Below are positions 24,955 to 34,472 of a stretch of DNA of 64,000 bases, piece by piece. Under the pieces are notes generated by a model that was not told the DNA's origin, made no database searches, and saw only the letters and a program-made list of their open reading frames with translations. A program made the translations under genes and the position numbers. How positions within the stretch are numbered: the first letter of the stretch is position 1; every line of letters starts with the position of its first letter. The DNA lies in NCBI RefSeq assembly GCF_040654195.1, contig NZ_JBFAHM010000003.1, positions 186,001 through 250,000 on the forward strand, in the 5' to 3' direction. The stretch is from Hamadaea sp013361475 (GTDB lineage Bacteria > Actinomycetota > Actinomycetes > Mycobacteriales > Micromonosporaceae).

Positions 24955-25470
24955 ATGGACCGGGACCTCGTCCCGCCGCCGGTGCGTACGCCGGCCACCG
25001 CCGAGGATCTGGACGTCGTCGGCCGTCAGCTCGGCCGCCCGCCCCGCGGTACGCGAGCCGTCGCGCACCGCTGCCCGTGCGGCAATCCCGACGTCGTGGA
25101 GACGACGCCCCGCCTCGACGACGGCACGCCGTTCCCCACGCTCTACTACTTGACCTGTCCACGGGCGGTCGCGGCGTGCAGCCGGCTGGAGTCCGAAGGG
25201 CTCATGAAGGATCAGCAGGCGCGGCTGGCGATCGATCCGGAGCTCGCGGCGGCGTACCAGCGGGCGCACGAGGACTACCTGGCCAAGCGCGAGGCGATCA
25301 TGCACGTCGAGGAGATCGCCGGAGTCTCCGCGGGCGGCATGCCGAGCCGGGTGAAGTGCCTGCATGTGCAGCTCGGGCACGCCCTGGCCGCCGGGCCTGG
25401 GGTGAGCCCGATGGGCGACGAGGTGATCGAGACGATCGAACCGTGGTGGAGTGGTGGCCCCTGTGTCTGA
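24955..25470 (+). CDS. DUF501 family protein
   Basis: A 171-residue soluble protein of an actinobacteria-wide family with unknown function. Conserved cysteines occur in HRCPCGNPDVV and LTCPRAV and in VKCLHVQLGHALA, the family's most conserved part. They may bind metal or Fe-S. The start is ATG 24955 with GGGGGA upstream. It lies in the fixed eno-DivIC-DUF501-ppx neighbourhood, with the argA-like gene overlapping its 3' end. Confidence 0.9.
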   Translation: MDRDLVPPPVRTPATAEDLDVVGRQLGRPPRGTRAVAHRCPCGNPDVVETTPRLDDGTPFPTLYYLTCPRAVAACSRLESEGLMKDQQARLAIDPELAAAYQRAHEDYLAKREAIMHVEEIAGVSAGGMPSRVKCLHVQLGHALAAGPGVSPMGDEVIETIEPWWSGGPCV

Positions 25471-25963
25471 GGCGATCGTCCGGCGCGCCCGGACCGGCGA
25501 CGTGCGCGGCATCCGCCGCCTCGTCGACGTCTACTCCCCACAGCGCCGGCTGCTCAGCAAGGCGACGGTGACGCTCTACGAGGACGTCCAGGAGTTCTGG
25601 GTCGCCGAGCTGGACGGCGAGGTCGTCGGGTGCGGGGCGATCCACGTGATGTGGGAGGACCTCGCCGAGGTACGCACGGTCGCGGTCGACCCGGCCGTCC
25701 GCGGGCGCAAGATCGGCCACGCCATCGTCAGCGCCCTCCTGGATCAGGCCCGGGAACTGGGCGTACGCCGAGTCTTCGCGCTCACCTTCGAGACCGACTT
25801 CTTCCGCTCGTTCGGCTTCGTCGAGATCGACGGCGCCCCTGTTCCGTCCGCCGTCTACGAGCAGCTGCTGCGGTCGTACGACGAGGGCGTGGCCGAATTC
25901 CTCGCGTTGGAACGGGTCAAGCCCAACACTCTCGGCAACACCCGCATGCTGCTCGTGCTCTAA
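25463..25963 (+). CDS. argA: GNAT-type N-acetylglutamate synthase (ArgA, Rv2747-like)
   Basis: A 166-residue GNAT acetyltransferase expected to acetylate glutamate, or glutamine, in the first step of arginine synthesis. The acetyl-CoA loop is VDPAVRGRKIGHAIVSALL. LLSKATVTLYEDVQEFWVAE, VGCGAIHVMWEDLAEVRTV, FALTFETDFFRSFGF and the C-terminal KPNTLGNTRMLLVL closely resemble Rv2747 as I recall it. The start is uncertain: GTG 25463 has GGAG eleven bases upstream, and GTG 25454 and 25451 are alternatives. All of them overlap the DUF501 stop. Confidence 0.85.
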   Translation: MSEAIVRRARTGDVRGIRRLVDVYSPQRRLLSKATVTLYEDVQEFWVAELDGEVVGCGAIHVMWEDLAEVRTVAVDPAVRGRKIGHAIVSALLDQARELGVRRVFALTFETDFFRSFGFVEIDGAPVPSAVYEQLLRSYDEGVAEFLALERVKPNTLGNTRMLLVL

Positions 25964-25972
25964 GGGGGCCTG

Positions 25973-26887
25973 ATGACCAGGGTGGCCGCGATCGACTGTG
26001 GCACCAACTCGATCCGTCTACTGATCGCCGACTTCGACGGCGACCGCGCGACCGACGTCAGCCGCCGCATGGAGATCGTCCGGCTCGGCCAAGGCGTGGA
26101 CGCCACCGGACGGCTCGCTCCCGAGGCGATCGAACGAACCCGGGTGGCGCTCTCGGCGTACAAGTCGGAAATCGACGAAGCCGGCGCCACCGCGGTCCGC
26201 ATGGTCGCGACCAGCGCGAGCCGGGACGCCGCGAACGCAGCAGATTTCCACGACATGGTGGTGGCGACGCTGGGCCACGAGCCGGAGGTGATCAGCGGCG
26301 AGGAGGAGGCGCGGCTGTCCTTCGACGGCGCGGTCCGCGGACTGGACGCCGAGCCGCCGTTCCTGGTCGTCGACATCGGTGGGGGCTCGACGGAGTTCGT
26401 GCTGGGCGACGCCACCGGGGTGAGCGGCGCGATCAGCGTGGACGTCGGCTGCGTCCGGATGACCGAGCGGCACCTCCACAACGACCCGCCGGACCTGGAC
26501 GAGCTGGAAGCGGCCACCGCCGACATCGCCAAGGCCGTCGACCACGCGTTGACCGTCGTCCCCGGTACGCAGGCCCGCACGCTGGTCGGCCTGGCCGGCT
26601 CGGTGACCACGGTGACCGCGATCGCACTGGGGCTGACCAGCTACCAGCCGGAGCGGATCCACCACGCGCGGGTGAGCCGGGAGGAGGTCGCGCTGGTGAC
26701 CGCCGGTTTGGCCGAGATGACGCGCGATCAACGGGCTGGGATCGGGGTCATGCACCCCGGCCGGGTCGACGTCATCGTGGCGGGCGCGCTGATCCTCCGG
26801 ACGATCATGGAGAAGACCGGCTCCGCGTTCGTGCTCGCCTCGGAGCACGACATCCTCGACGGCATCGCCCTGTCGCTGCTCCGCTAG
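25973..26887 (+). CDS. ppx: Exopolyphosphatase/pppGpp phosphohydrolase (Ppx/GppA)
   Basis: A 304-residue protein of the ASKHA fold that hydrolyses polyphosphate or pppGpp. Present are IDCGTNSIRLLI (phosphate 1 loop), the catalytic region SGEEEARLSFDG, DIGGGSTEFVLG (phosphate 2) and a late GLAGSVTTVTA. It is a short, single-module Ppx typical of actinobacteria, equivalent to Rv1026 by position. The start is ATG 25973 after AGGGGG, 10 bp after the argA stop, so it is probably the last gene of the eno-side operon. Confidence 0.92.
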   Translation: MTRVAAIDCGTNSIRLLIADFDGDRATDVSRRMEIVRLGQGVDATGRLAPEAIERTRVALSAYKSEIDEAGATAVRMVATSASRDAANAADFHDMVVATLGHEPEVISGEEEARLSFDGAVRGLDAEPPFLVVDIGGGSTEFVLGDATGVSGAISVDVGCVRMTERHLHNDPPDLDELEAATADIAKAVDHALTVVPGTQARTLVGLAGSVTTVTAIALGLTSYQPERIHHARVSREEVALVTAGLAEMTRDQRAGIGVMHPGRVDVIVAGALILRTIMEKTGSAFVLASEHDILDGIALSLLR

Positions 26888-26906
26888 CCGAGTAGGGTGA
26901 GCGATC

Positions 26907-28163
26907 ATGAGCGCGCTCACCCCGCTGCGCCACGCCCCCTTCCGGTATCTGTTGCTCGGTCGCACCACCAGCATGCTGGGCAACTCGATCGCCCCCATGG
27001 CGTTGGCCTTCGCCGTCCTCGACCTCACCGGGTCGGTCCGTGACCTCGGGTTCGTGGTCGCCGCCCGATCCCTGACGAACGTCGTCTTCATCCTGTTCGG
27101 CGGCGTCGTGGCCGACCGCCTGCCCCGGCGGCTGGTGATGATCGGGTCGAACACGCTGGCCGCCCTGACCCAGTGCGTGGTCGCGGTCCTGCTGTTCACC
27201 CATTCGGCGACGTTCGGCCTGCTCATGGCGTTGGCCGCGATGAACGGGCTGGTGTCGGCCTTCTCCTGGCCGGCGATGTCGGCGATCGCCGGGCAGGTGG
27301 TCCCGGACGAGATCCGGCAGCAGTCCAACGCCTTGATCCGGCTGTCGGTCAACGTCGTCGGCATCGGCGGCGCGGCCGTCGGCGGTCTGCTCGTCGCGGC
27401 GTTCGGCTCCGGGTGGAGCATCGCGATCGACGCGGCGTCGTTCGGGCTGGCCGCGGTGTTCTTCGCGTTCATCCGGGTCACCTCGGTGCGTACCGCCCGG
27501 GAGCGGACCTCCACGCTGCACGAATTGCGAGTCGGCTGGCGGGAGTTCGTCGCCCGGCCCTGGTTGTGGTCGGTGGTCGCCGGATTCTGCGTCCTCAACA
27601 TGATGCTCGCCGCCGGGCTGTCGGTGCTCGGGCCGTCCGTCGCGGACGAGACCTTCGGGCGGACGGCGTGGGGTCTGGTCGTCAGCGCCGAACTCGCTGG
27701 ACTGGCCCTCGGCGGCCTGGTCGCGCTGCGCCTCAAAGTACGCCGATTCCTGCTGATCGGCGTGATCGCGATGGCGCCGGTCGCCCCGGTGCTGCTCGCA
27801 CTCGGCCTCGCCCCGTACGCCCCGCTGCTCATCGGGCTGAACCTGCTGGCCGGGATCGGCATCGAGATCTTCGGCGTCTCCTGGGAGACGAGCATGCAGC
27901 GGCATGTCCCGGCCGACCTGCTGGCCCGGGTGTACTCGTGGGACATGCTCGGCTCGATCGTCGCGATGCCGGTTGGGCAGGCGATCGCGGGGCCGGTCGC
28001 GGCCGCCGTCGGCACCTCGACCGCACTGGTCGGCGCCGGGCTGCTGAGCCTGCTCGCCGTGCTCGGGATGGTGCTCGTGCCGGCCGTACGCAACCTGGAC
28101 AACACCCCGGTCGCGGCCGTGGGCGAGACGGAACCCGCGCCGGACGCAGTCGCGGCGGCTTGA
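26907..28163 (+). CDS. Major facilitator superfamily transporter (DHA3-like)
   Basis: A 418-residue protein with twelve predicted membrane helices. The loop 2-3 motif GGVVADRLPRRLVM matches the MFS G-x-x-x-D-R-x-x-R-R signature, and a long central loop (ARERTSTLHELRVGWREF) is typical of the DHA3/TetV group, where it joins the two halves. It is probably a proton-driven exporter of unknown substrate. The start is ATG 26907. TAGGGT eight bases upstream may be its -10, since a Shine-Dalgarno is weak. Confidence 0.88.
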   Translation: MSALTPLRHAPFRYLLLGRTTSMLGNSIAPMALAFAVLDLTGSVRDLGFVVAARSLTNVVFILFGGVVADRLPRRLVMIGSNTLAALTQCVVAVLLFTHSATFGLLMALAAMNGLVSAFSWPAMSAIAGQVVPDEIRQQSNALIRLSVNVVGIGGAAVGGLLVAAFGSGWSIAIDAASFGLAAVFFAFIRVTSVRTARERTSTLHELRVGWREFVARPWLWSVVAGFCVLNMMLAAGLSVLGPSVADETFGRTAWGLVVSAELAGLALGGLVALRLKVRRFLLIGVIAMAPVAPVLLALGLAPYAPLLIGLNLLAGIGIEIFGVSWETSMQRHVPADLLARVYSWDMLGSIVAMPVGQAIAGPVAAAVGTSTALVGAGLLSLLAVLGMVLVPAVRNLDNTPVAAVGETEPAPDAVAAA

Positions 28164-28496
28164 GCCGGTCGCGTTGTGCGCTTCGCGTTGTGGGCTTCTC
28201 GCGTTATCCGGAATAACGCTGTCTTCGCGGGCTGGCTAAGCAGCGTTATGCCGGATAACGCCATCTTCGCGGGCCGGCTAAGCAGCGTTATCCCGGATAA
28301 CGCTCGGCAACCGCGCCCGGATGGGCGCACCGACCGCCTGGATGAGTGCGACAGCGCCCGGAAGTCGGCACGTGAGGACCGCGACTTTTACATCGCACGC
28401 CTTCCCCTTTATGGGTAGACCATGGTTGGCTACGCCCAACACGTCCTGACCCTGGGCGAACAGCCAACGACGTCTGACCGACAGGAGGACCCATCC
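28164..28496. other. 333-bp gene-free stretch with type B repeats and the dienelactone hydrolase promoter region
   Basis: The first half is occupied by a palindromic tandem array (28201-28303). The remainder (28304-28496) contains no convincing gene. It is AT-richer around 28385-28415 (CTTTTACATC, CCTTTATGGG), where a promoter for the downstream hydrolase is likely. Confidence 0.6.
28201..28303. repeat. Type B array: three 19-bp palindromes at an exact 42-bp period
   Basis: GCGTTATCCGGAATAACGC at 28201, GCGTTATGCCGGATAACGC at 28243 and GCGTTATCCCGGATAACGC at 28285. The 23-bp segments between them are nearly the same as each other (share TCTTCGCGGG and GGCTAAGCA), so this is a tandem repeat of a 42-bp unit containing a palindrome. 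The same palindrome recurs in the hairpin at 45309. Confidence 0.93.
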
Positions 28497-29171
28497 GTGG
28501 GCGAAAAGGTGAGCTTCGGTGCGGGCAGCGAGGGGTACTTGGCGCTGCCGGCGGCCGGTGACGGACCGGCGGTGTTGGTCATCCAGGAGTGGTGGGGACT
28601 GGTCTCGCACATCACCGGGCTGGCCGATCGGTTCGCCGAGGCCGGCTTCGTCGCGCTCGCCCCGGACTTCTACCACGGTGAGAACACGACCGAGCCGGAT
28701 GAGGCTCGTCGTCTCCTGATGGAGCTGGCGTTGCCGCAGGCGGCGGCCGACATCGCCGGCGCGGCCGCGTACCTCCAGTCGCTGGAGCAGGTCACCGGCA
28801 AGGTGGGCGTCGTCGGGTTCTGCGCCGGTGGCAGCCTGGCACTGTGGTCGGCCACCGTCGCGCCCGAGCAGATCGCCGCGGTGACGGCGTTCTACCCCGG
28901 TGGCTACACCGAGAAGCTCGCCCCCCAGTGGTCGGCGTACGCCGGTAAGCCGGTGCTAGTCCACTGTGCGGAGGAGGACGGCACGTCGACGGCGCCGCAC
29001 ATCCAGGCGGCGGTCAAGGGCATCGAGGCGGCGGGCGGCACCGCGACGGTCTACGACTACCCCGGCACCGATCACGCCTTCTTCAACGACGACCGGCCGG
29101 AGCACTACCATCGCGAGGCCGCGACCCTGTCCTGGGCTCGAACGCTGGACTTCTTCCGCAGCACCCTGTAG
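28497..29171 (+). CDS. Dienelactone hydrolase family protein
   Basis: A 224-residue alpha/beta hydrolase. The catalytic nucleophile is a cysteine in VGFCAGGS (about residue 107). The acid is in CAEEDGT and the histidine is in GTDHAFF near residue 195. IQEWWGL near the N-terminus supplies the glutamate that masks the thiol in DLH. It probably hydrolyses lactones or thioesters. A degradation pathway is not evident nearby. The start is GTG 28497, nine bases after AGGAGG. An upstream in-frame ATG at 28422 is rejected because it lacks a ribosome site. Confidence 0.88.
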   Translation: MGEKVSFGAGSEGYLALPAAGDGPAVLVIQEWWGLVSHITGLADRFAEAGFVALAPDFYHGENTTEPDEARRLLMELALPQAAADIAGAAAYLQSLEQVTGKVGVVGFCAGGSLALWSATVAPEQIAAVTAFYPGGYTEKLAPQWSAYAGKPVLVHCAEEDGTSTAPHIQAAVKGIEAAGGTATVYDYPGTDHAFFNDDRPEHYHREAATLSWARTLDFFRSTL

Positions 29172-29188
29172 GACAAGCGCACAGACTT

Positions 29189-29224
29189 GCGGCCCCCGAG
29201 ACTCCTTCCCCGGGGGCCGCTTTA
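29189..29224 (+). terminator. Rho-independent-like terminator after the dienelactone hydrolase gene
   Basis: Perfect 10-bp stem GCGGCCCCCG (29189-29198) and CGGGGGCCGC (29211-29220), 12-base loop, followed by TTTA. It lies 18 bp after the stop. Confidence 0.75.
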
Positions 29225-29313
29225 CGTGCGTGGGTCACCTTGCCTGCGGGTGCGGCTTCGCGTGCATGGACGGCTTTACGTGCGTGGGGGCAAACGCGGC
29301 CAACCCGGACCGC

Positions 29314-29319
29314 TAGGCT
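29314..29319 (+). promoter_or_regulatory. Candidate -10 element (TAGGCT) for a leaderless UDG-MoxR operon
   Basis: TAGGCT ends six bases before GTG 29326. There is no Shine-Dalgarno upstream of that GTG, which favours a leaderless start there over GTG 29320, which would abut the element. Confidence 0.45.
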
Positions 29320-29325
29320 GTGCCG

Positions 29326-30030
29326 GTGACCGCTGCCGACCTTGCCGCACTGGACGAGGAGGTCACCTACTGCCGGGCTTGCCCGCGGCTCGTCGAGTGG
29401 CGGGAGAAGGTGGCGCGGGAGAAGCGCGCCGCGTTCCGGGACCAGACCTACTGGGGCCGCCCGGTGCCCGGCTTCGGGCCGAGCGATGCTCGCATCCTGG
29501 TCCTGGGGCTCGCTCCGGCCGCGCACGGCGCGAACCGTACGGGGCGCATGTTCACCGGCGATCGCAGCGGTGAGGTGCTCTATGCCGCGCTCTACCGGGC
29601 CGGGCTCGCCACCAAGCCGGTCAGCCTGAGCGCCGACGACGATCTGCGGCTCATCGGGACCCGGATCACCGCGCCGGTGAAGTGCGCGCCGCCCGCGAAC
29701 AAGCCCGAGATCTCCGAGCGCGACAACTGCGCGCACTGGCTCCATCGCGAGATTCGCGATCTACCGGATCTCCGGGTCGTGGTCACGCTCGGCGCGTTCG
29801 GCTGGGCGGCGTGGTGGCAGGCGCAGGAGCCGGTCTACGGCGTCCGGCCGCCGTCGCCGCGTCCGCGGTTCGGCCACGGCGCCGTCCATCGCACGCCTGG
29901 ACAGCCGGTCGTCCTCGGTTGCTACCACGTGTCGCAGCAGAACACCTTTACCGGACGTCTCACACCCGCCATGCTGGACGACGTGTTCCGGCACGCACGG
30001 TCGCTCGCCGGAGAGGAGTCGCGGGGGTGA
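29326..30030 (+). CDS. Family 5 (UdgB-like) uracil-DNA glycosylase with Fe-S cluster
   Basis: A 234-residue DNA repair enzyme that removes uracil and related deaminated bases. The N-terminal YCRACPRL supplies two cluster cysteines, and KCAPPANKP and LGCYHVSQQNTFTGRL supply others. The last also holds the family's catalytic-loop histidine and the DNA-intercalation region. The motif GLAPAAHGANRTGRMFTGD is characteristic of type 5 UDG, which lacks the usual polar motif-A residue. The start is GTG 29326 (GTG 29320 adds two residues). Its stop overlaps the next gene as GTGA, so a repair gene leads the MoxR operon. Confidence 0.88.
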   Translation: MTAADLAALDEEVTYCRACPRLVEWREKVAREKRAAFRDQTYWGRPVPGFGPSDARILVLGLAPAAHGANRTGRMFTGDRSGEVLYAALYRAGLATKPVSLSADDDLRLIGTRITAPVKCAPPANKPEISERDNCAHWLHREIRDLPDLRVVVTLGAFGWAAWWQAQEPVYGVRPPSPRPRFGHGAVHRTPGQPVVLGCYHVSQQNTFTGRLTPAMLDDVFRHARSLAGEESRG

Positions 30031-30713
30031 ACGTGCTGCGCCGCTTCTGGCCGCTGTCGGCGGTGGTGGGCCTGCTGGTGATCGCGGGCTTCGCCGCGGC
30101 GACCGGTTCGCTGCCGCTCCGCCCGGCGCCGCTGGACGCGGATTCGGTCAACGAGCCGCCGCCGACCTGGGACCCCCATCTGGCCTCCCGAGAGCCACTT
30201 CGCACGCCCGGCGCCGCCGCGGAACGGATCGAGGTCTCCCCGGCGCTGATCCTCGCGATGCAGGTCATCTGCCTGCTCGTGGTGGTCGCGGTGATCGGGC
30301 TGCTCGTGGTGCTGCTGGTCCGCGGGGTGGCGCAGCGCCGCGTCGCCTTCGACGCCCCAGGGGTACGCCCAACGCAGCGACAGACGACCGAGGAGTTGCT
30401 GGCCGCAGTCGACCAAGGCCTGGTGGAGCTGGACGACGACGGCGATCCCCGGCGGGCGGTCATCGTCTGCTGGGTGCGCCTGGAACGGGCGGCCGAGGCG
30501 GCGGGCGTACCGCGTAAGCCGGGCGACACCTCGACCGATCTGGTCGTGCGGCTGCTCGACGCGCGGGCGATCAACCGGACCGTGCTGAACGACTTCGCCT
30601 CCGTCTATCGGGAGGCGCGCTACTCGCCGCACCCGGTCACGGCGGCCACCCGGGACGACGCGCGTGCCGCTCTGCGGCTGCTGCGGGACGAACTCGGGAC
30701 GGTGGTCGCATGA
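30027..30713 (+). CDS. DUF4129 domain membrane protein
   Basis: A 228-residue protein. There is one N-terminal membrane helix (about 7-25), an extracellular proline-rich segment and a second helix (about 78-100, LAMQVICLLVVVAVIGLLVVLLV). A cytosolic C-terminal DUF4129 domain follows, with ETTEELLAAVDQ-like acidic helices and CWVRLERAAEAAGVPRKPGDT. DUF4129 is usually fused to transglutaminase domains or encoded beside MoxR/DUF58 genes and is thought to act in envelope assembly. The start overlaps the UDG stop (GTGA). Confidence 0.8.
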   Translation: MNVLRRFWPLSAVVGLLVIAGFAAATGSLPLRPAPLDADSVNEPPPTWDPHLASREPLRTPGAAAERIEVSPALILAMQVICLLVVVAVIGLLVVLLVRGVAQRRVAFDAPGVRPTQRQTTEELLAAVDQGLVELDDDGDPRRAVIVCWVRLERAAEAAGVPRKPGDTSTDLVVRLLDARAINRTVLNDFASVYREARYSPHPVTAATRDDARAALRLLRDELGTVVA

Positions 30714-30783
30714 ACGACCGAAGGTTGGTCATCATCAGGCGCAGTCTTGCTCACGCAGTCGCCGGCCGAAGGACGGTGGTCGC

Positions 30784-31340
30784 GTGAGTCAATCCAGCAT
30801 CGACGAGCTGCTTGGCGGTGCGTACGAGGACGACGAGCGCCCGCAGCGCTCGGGCCGGTCGGCTTCGGCGTACGCGAAGGCCCTCGTCGCCGTTCTGGCG
30901 TTGACCGCGGTCGGGGTGGCTGCGCTGCGTACGGCCAAGCTCGACGCGCCCGCCTGGTTCATCTTCCTCGTGAGCTGTGCTCTCGTCCTCGTCTACATCA
31001 CCCTGCGGGGCGTACGCCCACCGTTGCCGCCGCGTGCCGCCGGCCGCCGCCATCTGCCCGACACCGCGCCGGACGGGCTGCGGCACGCGGTGAAGCGGTG
31101 GGAGGCCCGGCTGGAGTGGTGTCACGCCGACGCGGGGGCGTTCAACCGTAAGGTGATCCCGGCGCTCGGCGAGGTCGTCGACGAACGGCTGCGCCAACGG
31201 CATGGCATCACCCGCGAATCCGACCCGGTTCGCGCCCGGAACATCGTCGGCGAGCCACTGTGGAGTTTCCTGTCCACGCCGGTACGCCGCCCGCCGGCCC
31301 CGCGGGAGCTGGCCAATCTGATCGCCTGGATGGAGCGGAT

Positions 31341-31344
<4 letters not shown>
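30784..31344 (+). CDS. Two-helix membrane protein in the MoxR operon
   Basis: A 186-residue protein with two membrane helices (about 33-50 and 58-76) and a soluble C-terminal domain. That domain contains RWEARLEWCHADAGAFNRKVIPALGEVVDERL, a helix-rich segment common to proteins encoded beside actinobacterial MoxR. The function is unknown. The start is GTG 30784, and its stop overlaps the moxR ATG (ATGA, 31341-31344). The 70-bp gap from the previous gene shows no terminator. Confidence 0.75.
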
Positions 31345-32432
<1,088 letters not shown>

Positions 32433-32434
32433 CC

Positions 32435-33847
32435 TTGGCGCTCCGACCGGCCGTTCCGCGTACGCCTCCGCCGGCGGCTCCCCCGGAGGAGGCCGCCCAG
32501 GACTGGCAGCCGACCCGGGCGCTGGGCCGTGCCCTGCTGCTCGTCGGGCTGCTGCTGGTCGCGGCCGCCCTGTTCGGCCGGGTCGACCTGGTCGTGCTGG
32601 CGGTCCCGTTCGCCGTCAGCGTCGCGTGGGGGCTGTCGAGGCGGCCGACCTCCGTGCCCGGCCTCCGGCTGGCCACCAGCGAGGAGTACGCGACCGAGGG
32701 CAGCTCGCTGACCACCACTCTCACGATGGCGAACCGCGACGTGGTGGCGTACGACATCGCGGTGGCGCGGACCCAGCACTCGCCGTGGCTGGAGCTGACC
32801 GCGGACGGTTCGGGGGCCAAGCCCGACCGCCCGGTGGTGGCGTCGCTGGACCGCAGCGAGGCGGCGGCGGTCGTGCTGGCCGGGCCGGCGAGGCGCTGGG
32901 GGCGGCACAGCATCGGCCCGGCGGCGGCGGTCGCGGCGGCCTGCGGCGGTCTGCTGGCCTGCCGCGCGGTCGTGACCGGGTCGCTCGGATTCAAGGTGTT
33001 CCCGGTGACGGAGGCGTTCGCCGCCGACGAGGCGATGCCGCGTGCGGCGGGCCTGGTCGGGCAGCATCGTTCCCGGCGGCCCGGCGAGGGCGGTGAGCTG
33101 GCCGGTGTCCGCGTCTTCGGGCCGGGCGACCGGCTGCGGCGCATCGACTGGCGCACCACGCTGCGGACGCGGCAGCTGCACGTCGCGCGCACGTTGTCCG
33201 ACCGCGACGCCGAAGTCGTCCTGGTGCTCGATCTGCTGGCCGAAGCCGGGGCTTCCGGAGGCTCAGGAGCCGGGGAGCCTCTTGGGCGAGCCGCCGGGAG
33301 TGCCGTCAGGGCATCCAGCGTGATGGATATCACCGTACGCGCGAGCGCCGCGATCGCCGAGCATTACCTGACCCTCGGCGACCGCGTCTCCATGATCGAG
33401 TACGGGTCCGCCGCGCGCCGGTTGCGGCCGGCGTCCGGTCGGCGGCAGTACATGATGGTGCTGGAATGGCTCCTCGACGTCTCCGCCCGCCAGGTCGTAC
33501 GCGTGCCGGGGGAGAGCCGGATGTCGGCGGCGATCTCGCCGAACGCCCTGGTCGTGGTCATGACGCCGTTGCTGGACGCCCGATCGGCGGACATGGTCGC
33601 CGGGCTCGCCCGAGCCGGCCGGTCAGTCGTCACAGTCGACACGCTGCCGCCCGGACTGCACCCGGCCACCGTCGGGGCGTGGACCGGTCCGGCGTACGGG
33701 ATCTGGCAGCTCGAACGGGCCAACACCATCGGCCAGCTGCGGGAACACGGCGTACCGGTGGTGGCGTGGGCCGGGGCGGGCAGCCTCGACCTCGTCCTGC
33801 GAGACGTCGCCCGGATGGCCGGCCGAGCTCAGGGAGCGCGCCGATGA
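32435..33847 (+). CDS. DUF58 domain protein (VWA-like partner of MoxR)
   Basis: A 470-residue protein. Two adjacent N-terminal membrane helices (about residues 33-70) are followed by an extracytoplasmic-like beta region and a DUF58/VWA-like domain. The latter contains GVRVFGPGDRLRRIDWRTT and ELAGVRVF, the family hallmark (D-x-x-R-x-I-D-W), and later VLVLDLLAEAG, a MIDAS-like DxL segment with weak metal-site conservation. It starts at TTG 32435, six bases after GAGG and directly behind the moxR stop. No ATG or GTG fits better. The stop overlaps the next ATG. Confidence 0.82.
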   Translation: MALRPAVPRTPPPAAPPEEAAQDWQPTRALGRALLLVGLLLVAAALFGRVDLVVLAVPFAVSVAWGLSRRPTSVPGLRLATSEEYATEGSSLTTTLTMANRDVVAYDIAVARTQHSPWLELTADGSGAKPDRPVVASLDRSEAAAVVLAGPARRWGRHSIGPAAAVAAACGGLLACRAVVTGSLGFKVFPVTEAFAADEAMPRAAGLVGQHRSRRPGEGGELAGVRVFGPGDRLRRIDWRTTLRTRQLHVARTLSDRDAEVVLVLDLLAEAGASGGSGAGEPLGRAAGSAVRASSVMDITVRASAAIAEHYLTLGDRVSMIEYGSAARRLRPASGRRQYMMVLEWLLDVSARQVVRVPGESRMSAAISPNALVVVMTPLLDARSADMVAGLARAGRSVVTVDTLPPGLHPATVGAWTGPAYGIWQLERANTIGQLREHGVPVVAWAGAGSLDLVLRDVARMAGRAQGARR

Positions 33848-34401
33848 CCGTGTACTTCGAGCGCATGCTCACCGCCGTGTCCCGAATCACCCCGGCGACC
33901 CTGCTCGCACGGGGGGCCGTCTTCCTCTTCACGCTGGCCGCCCTGGTCATGGCGATTCCGACGTTCTTGTTCGGGCCACGGCCGATCTTGGCAGCGGCTG
34001 TCTTGGGGCTGGTCGTCGCGCTCGCGCCGGGCAGCCGGATCGTGACGGTCGTCCTGGGGCTCGCCCTGGTCGGCTGGGGTGCGGCCTGGCTCGGGCGCCT
34101 GGCCGAGATCTCGCCGCTCCAGCTCGTCGCCTTCGGCAGCCTGCTCTACCTCGCCCACTCGGCGGCGACGCTCGCCGCCCTCATCCCGTACGACGCGGTG
34201 GTCACGCCCGAGGTCTTCATCCGGTGGTACGTGCGGGCGATCGCGATCGTCGCGGCATCGGCTGTGATCTCTCTCGCTCTCCTCGTGGGCGTCTGGGCGC
34301 TCGCCCGGTTCAACGGGGCGGCGATCGCCTCGCTGCTCGGCCTCGCAGCCGCGGTCGCCCTGGTCGCGGTGGGGGTCAGGATGGTACGCGCACGCGGCTG
34401 A
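33844..34401 (+). CDS. Small polytopic membrane protein ending the MoxR operon
   Basis: A 185-residue protein with five to six hydrophobic helices and no recognised domain. It starts ATGA over the DUF58 stop, so it is translationally coupled. By position it is likely a membrane partner of the MoxR-DUF58 system. Confidence 0.72.
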   Translation: MTVYFERMLTAVSRITPATLLARGAVFLFTLAALVMAIPTFLFGPRPILAAAVLGLVVALAPGSRIVTVVLGLALVGWGAAWLGRLAEISPLQLVAFGSLLYLAHSAATLAALIPYDAVVTPEVFIRWYVRAIAIVAASAVISLALLVGVWALARFNGAAIASLLGLAAAVALVAVGVRMVRARG

Positions 34402-34472
34402 CCTGCGTGTGCGTGGTCACAAGTTCCCTTGCTGAATCGGCGCTGACACAAATACGCGGGAAAATAGTTCTC

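Noticed and set aside
28201..28303. CRISPR-like array (19-bp palindromic repeats with 23-bp spacers)
   Set aside because: The spacers are nearly identical to each other, only three units exist and no cas gene is near. It is a 42-bp tandem repeat with a palindrome.
28422..28496. Upstream ATG for the dienelactone hydrolase
   Set aside because: No Shine-Dalgarno there, and the extra residues do not fit the family. GTG 28497 has AGGAGG.
29220..29290. Repeats of CTTTACGTGCGTGGG after the dienelactone hydrolase terminator
   Set aside because: Only two good copies and a degenerate one. Too little to call an element, though worth a glance in a genome-wide repeat search.
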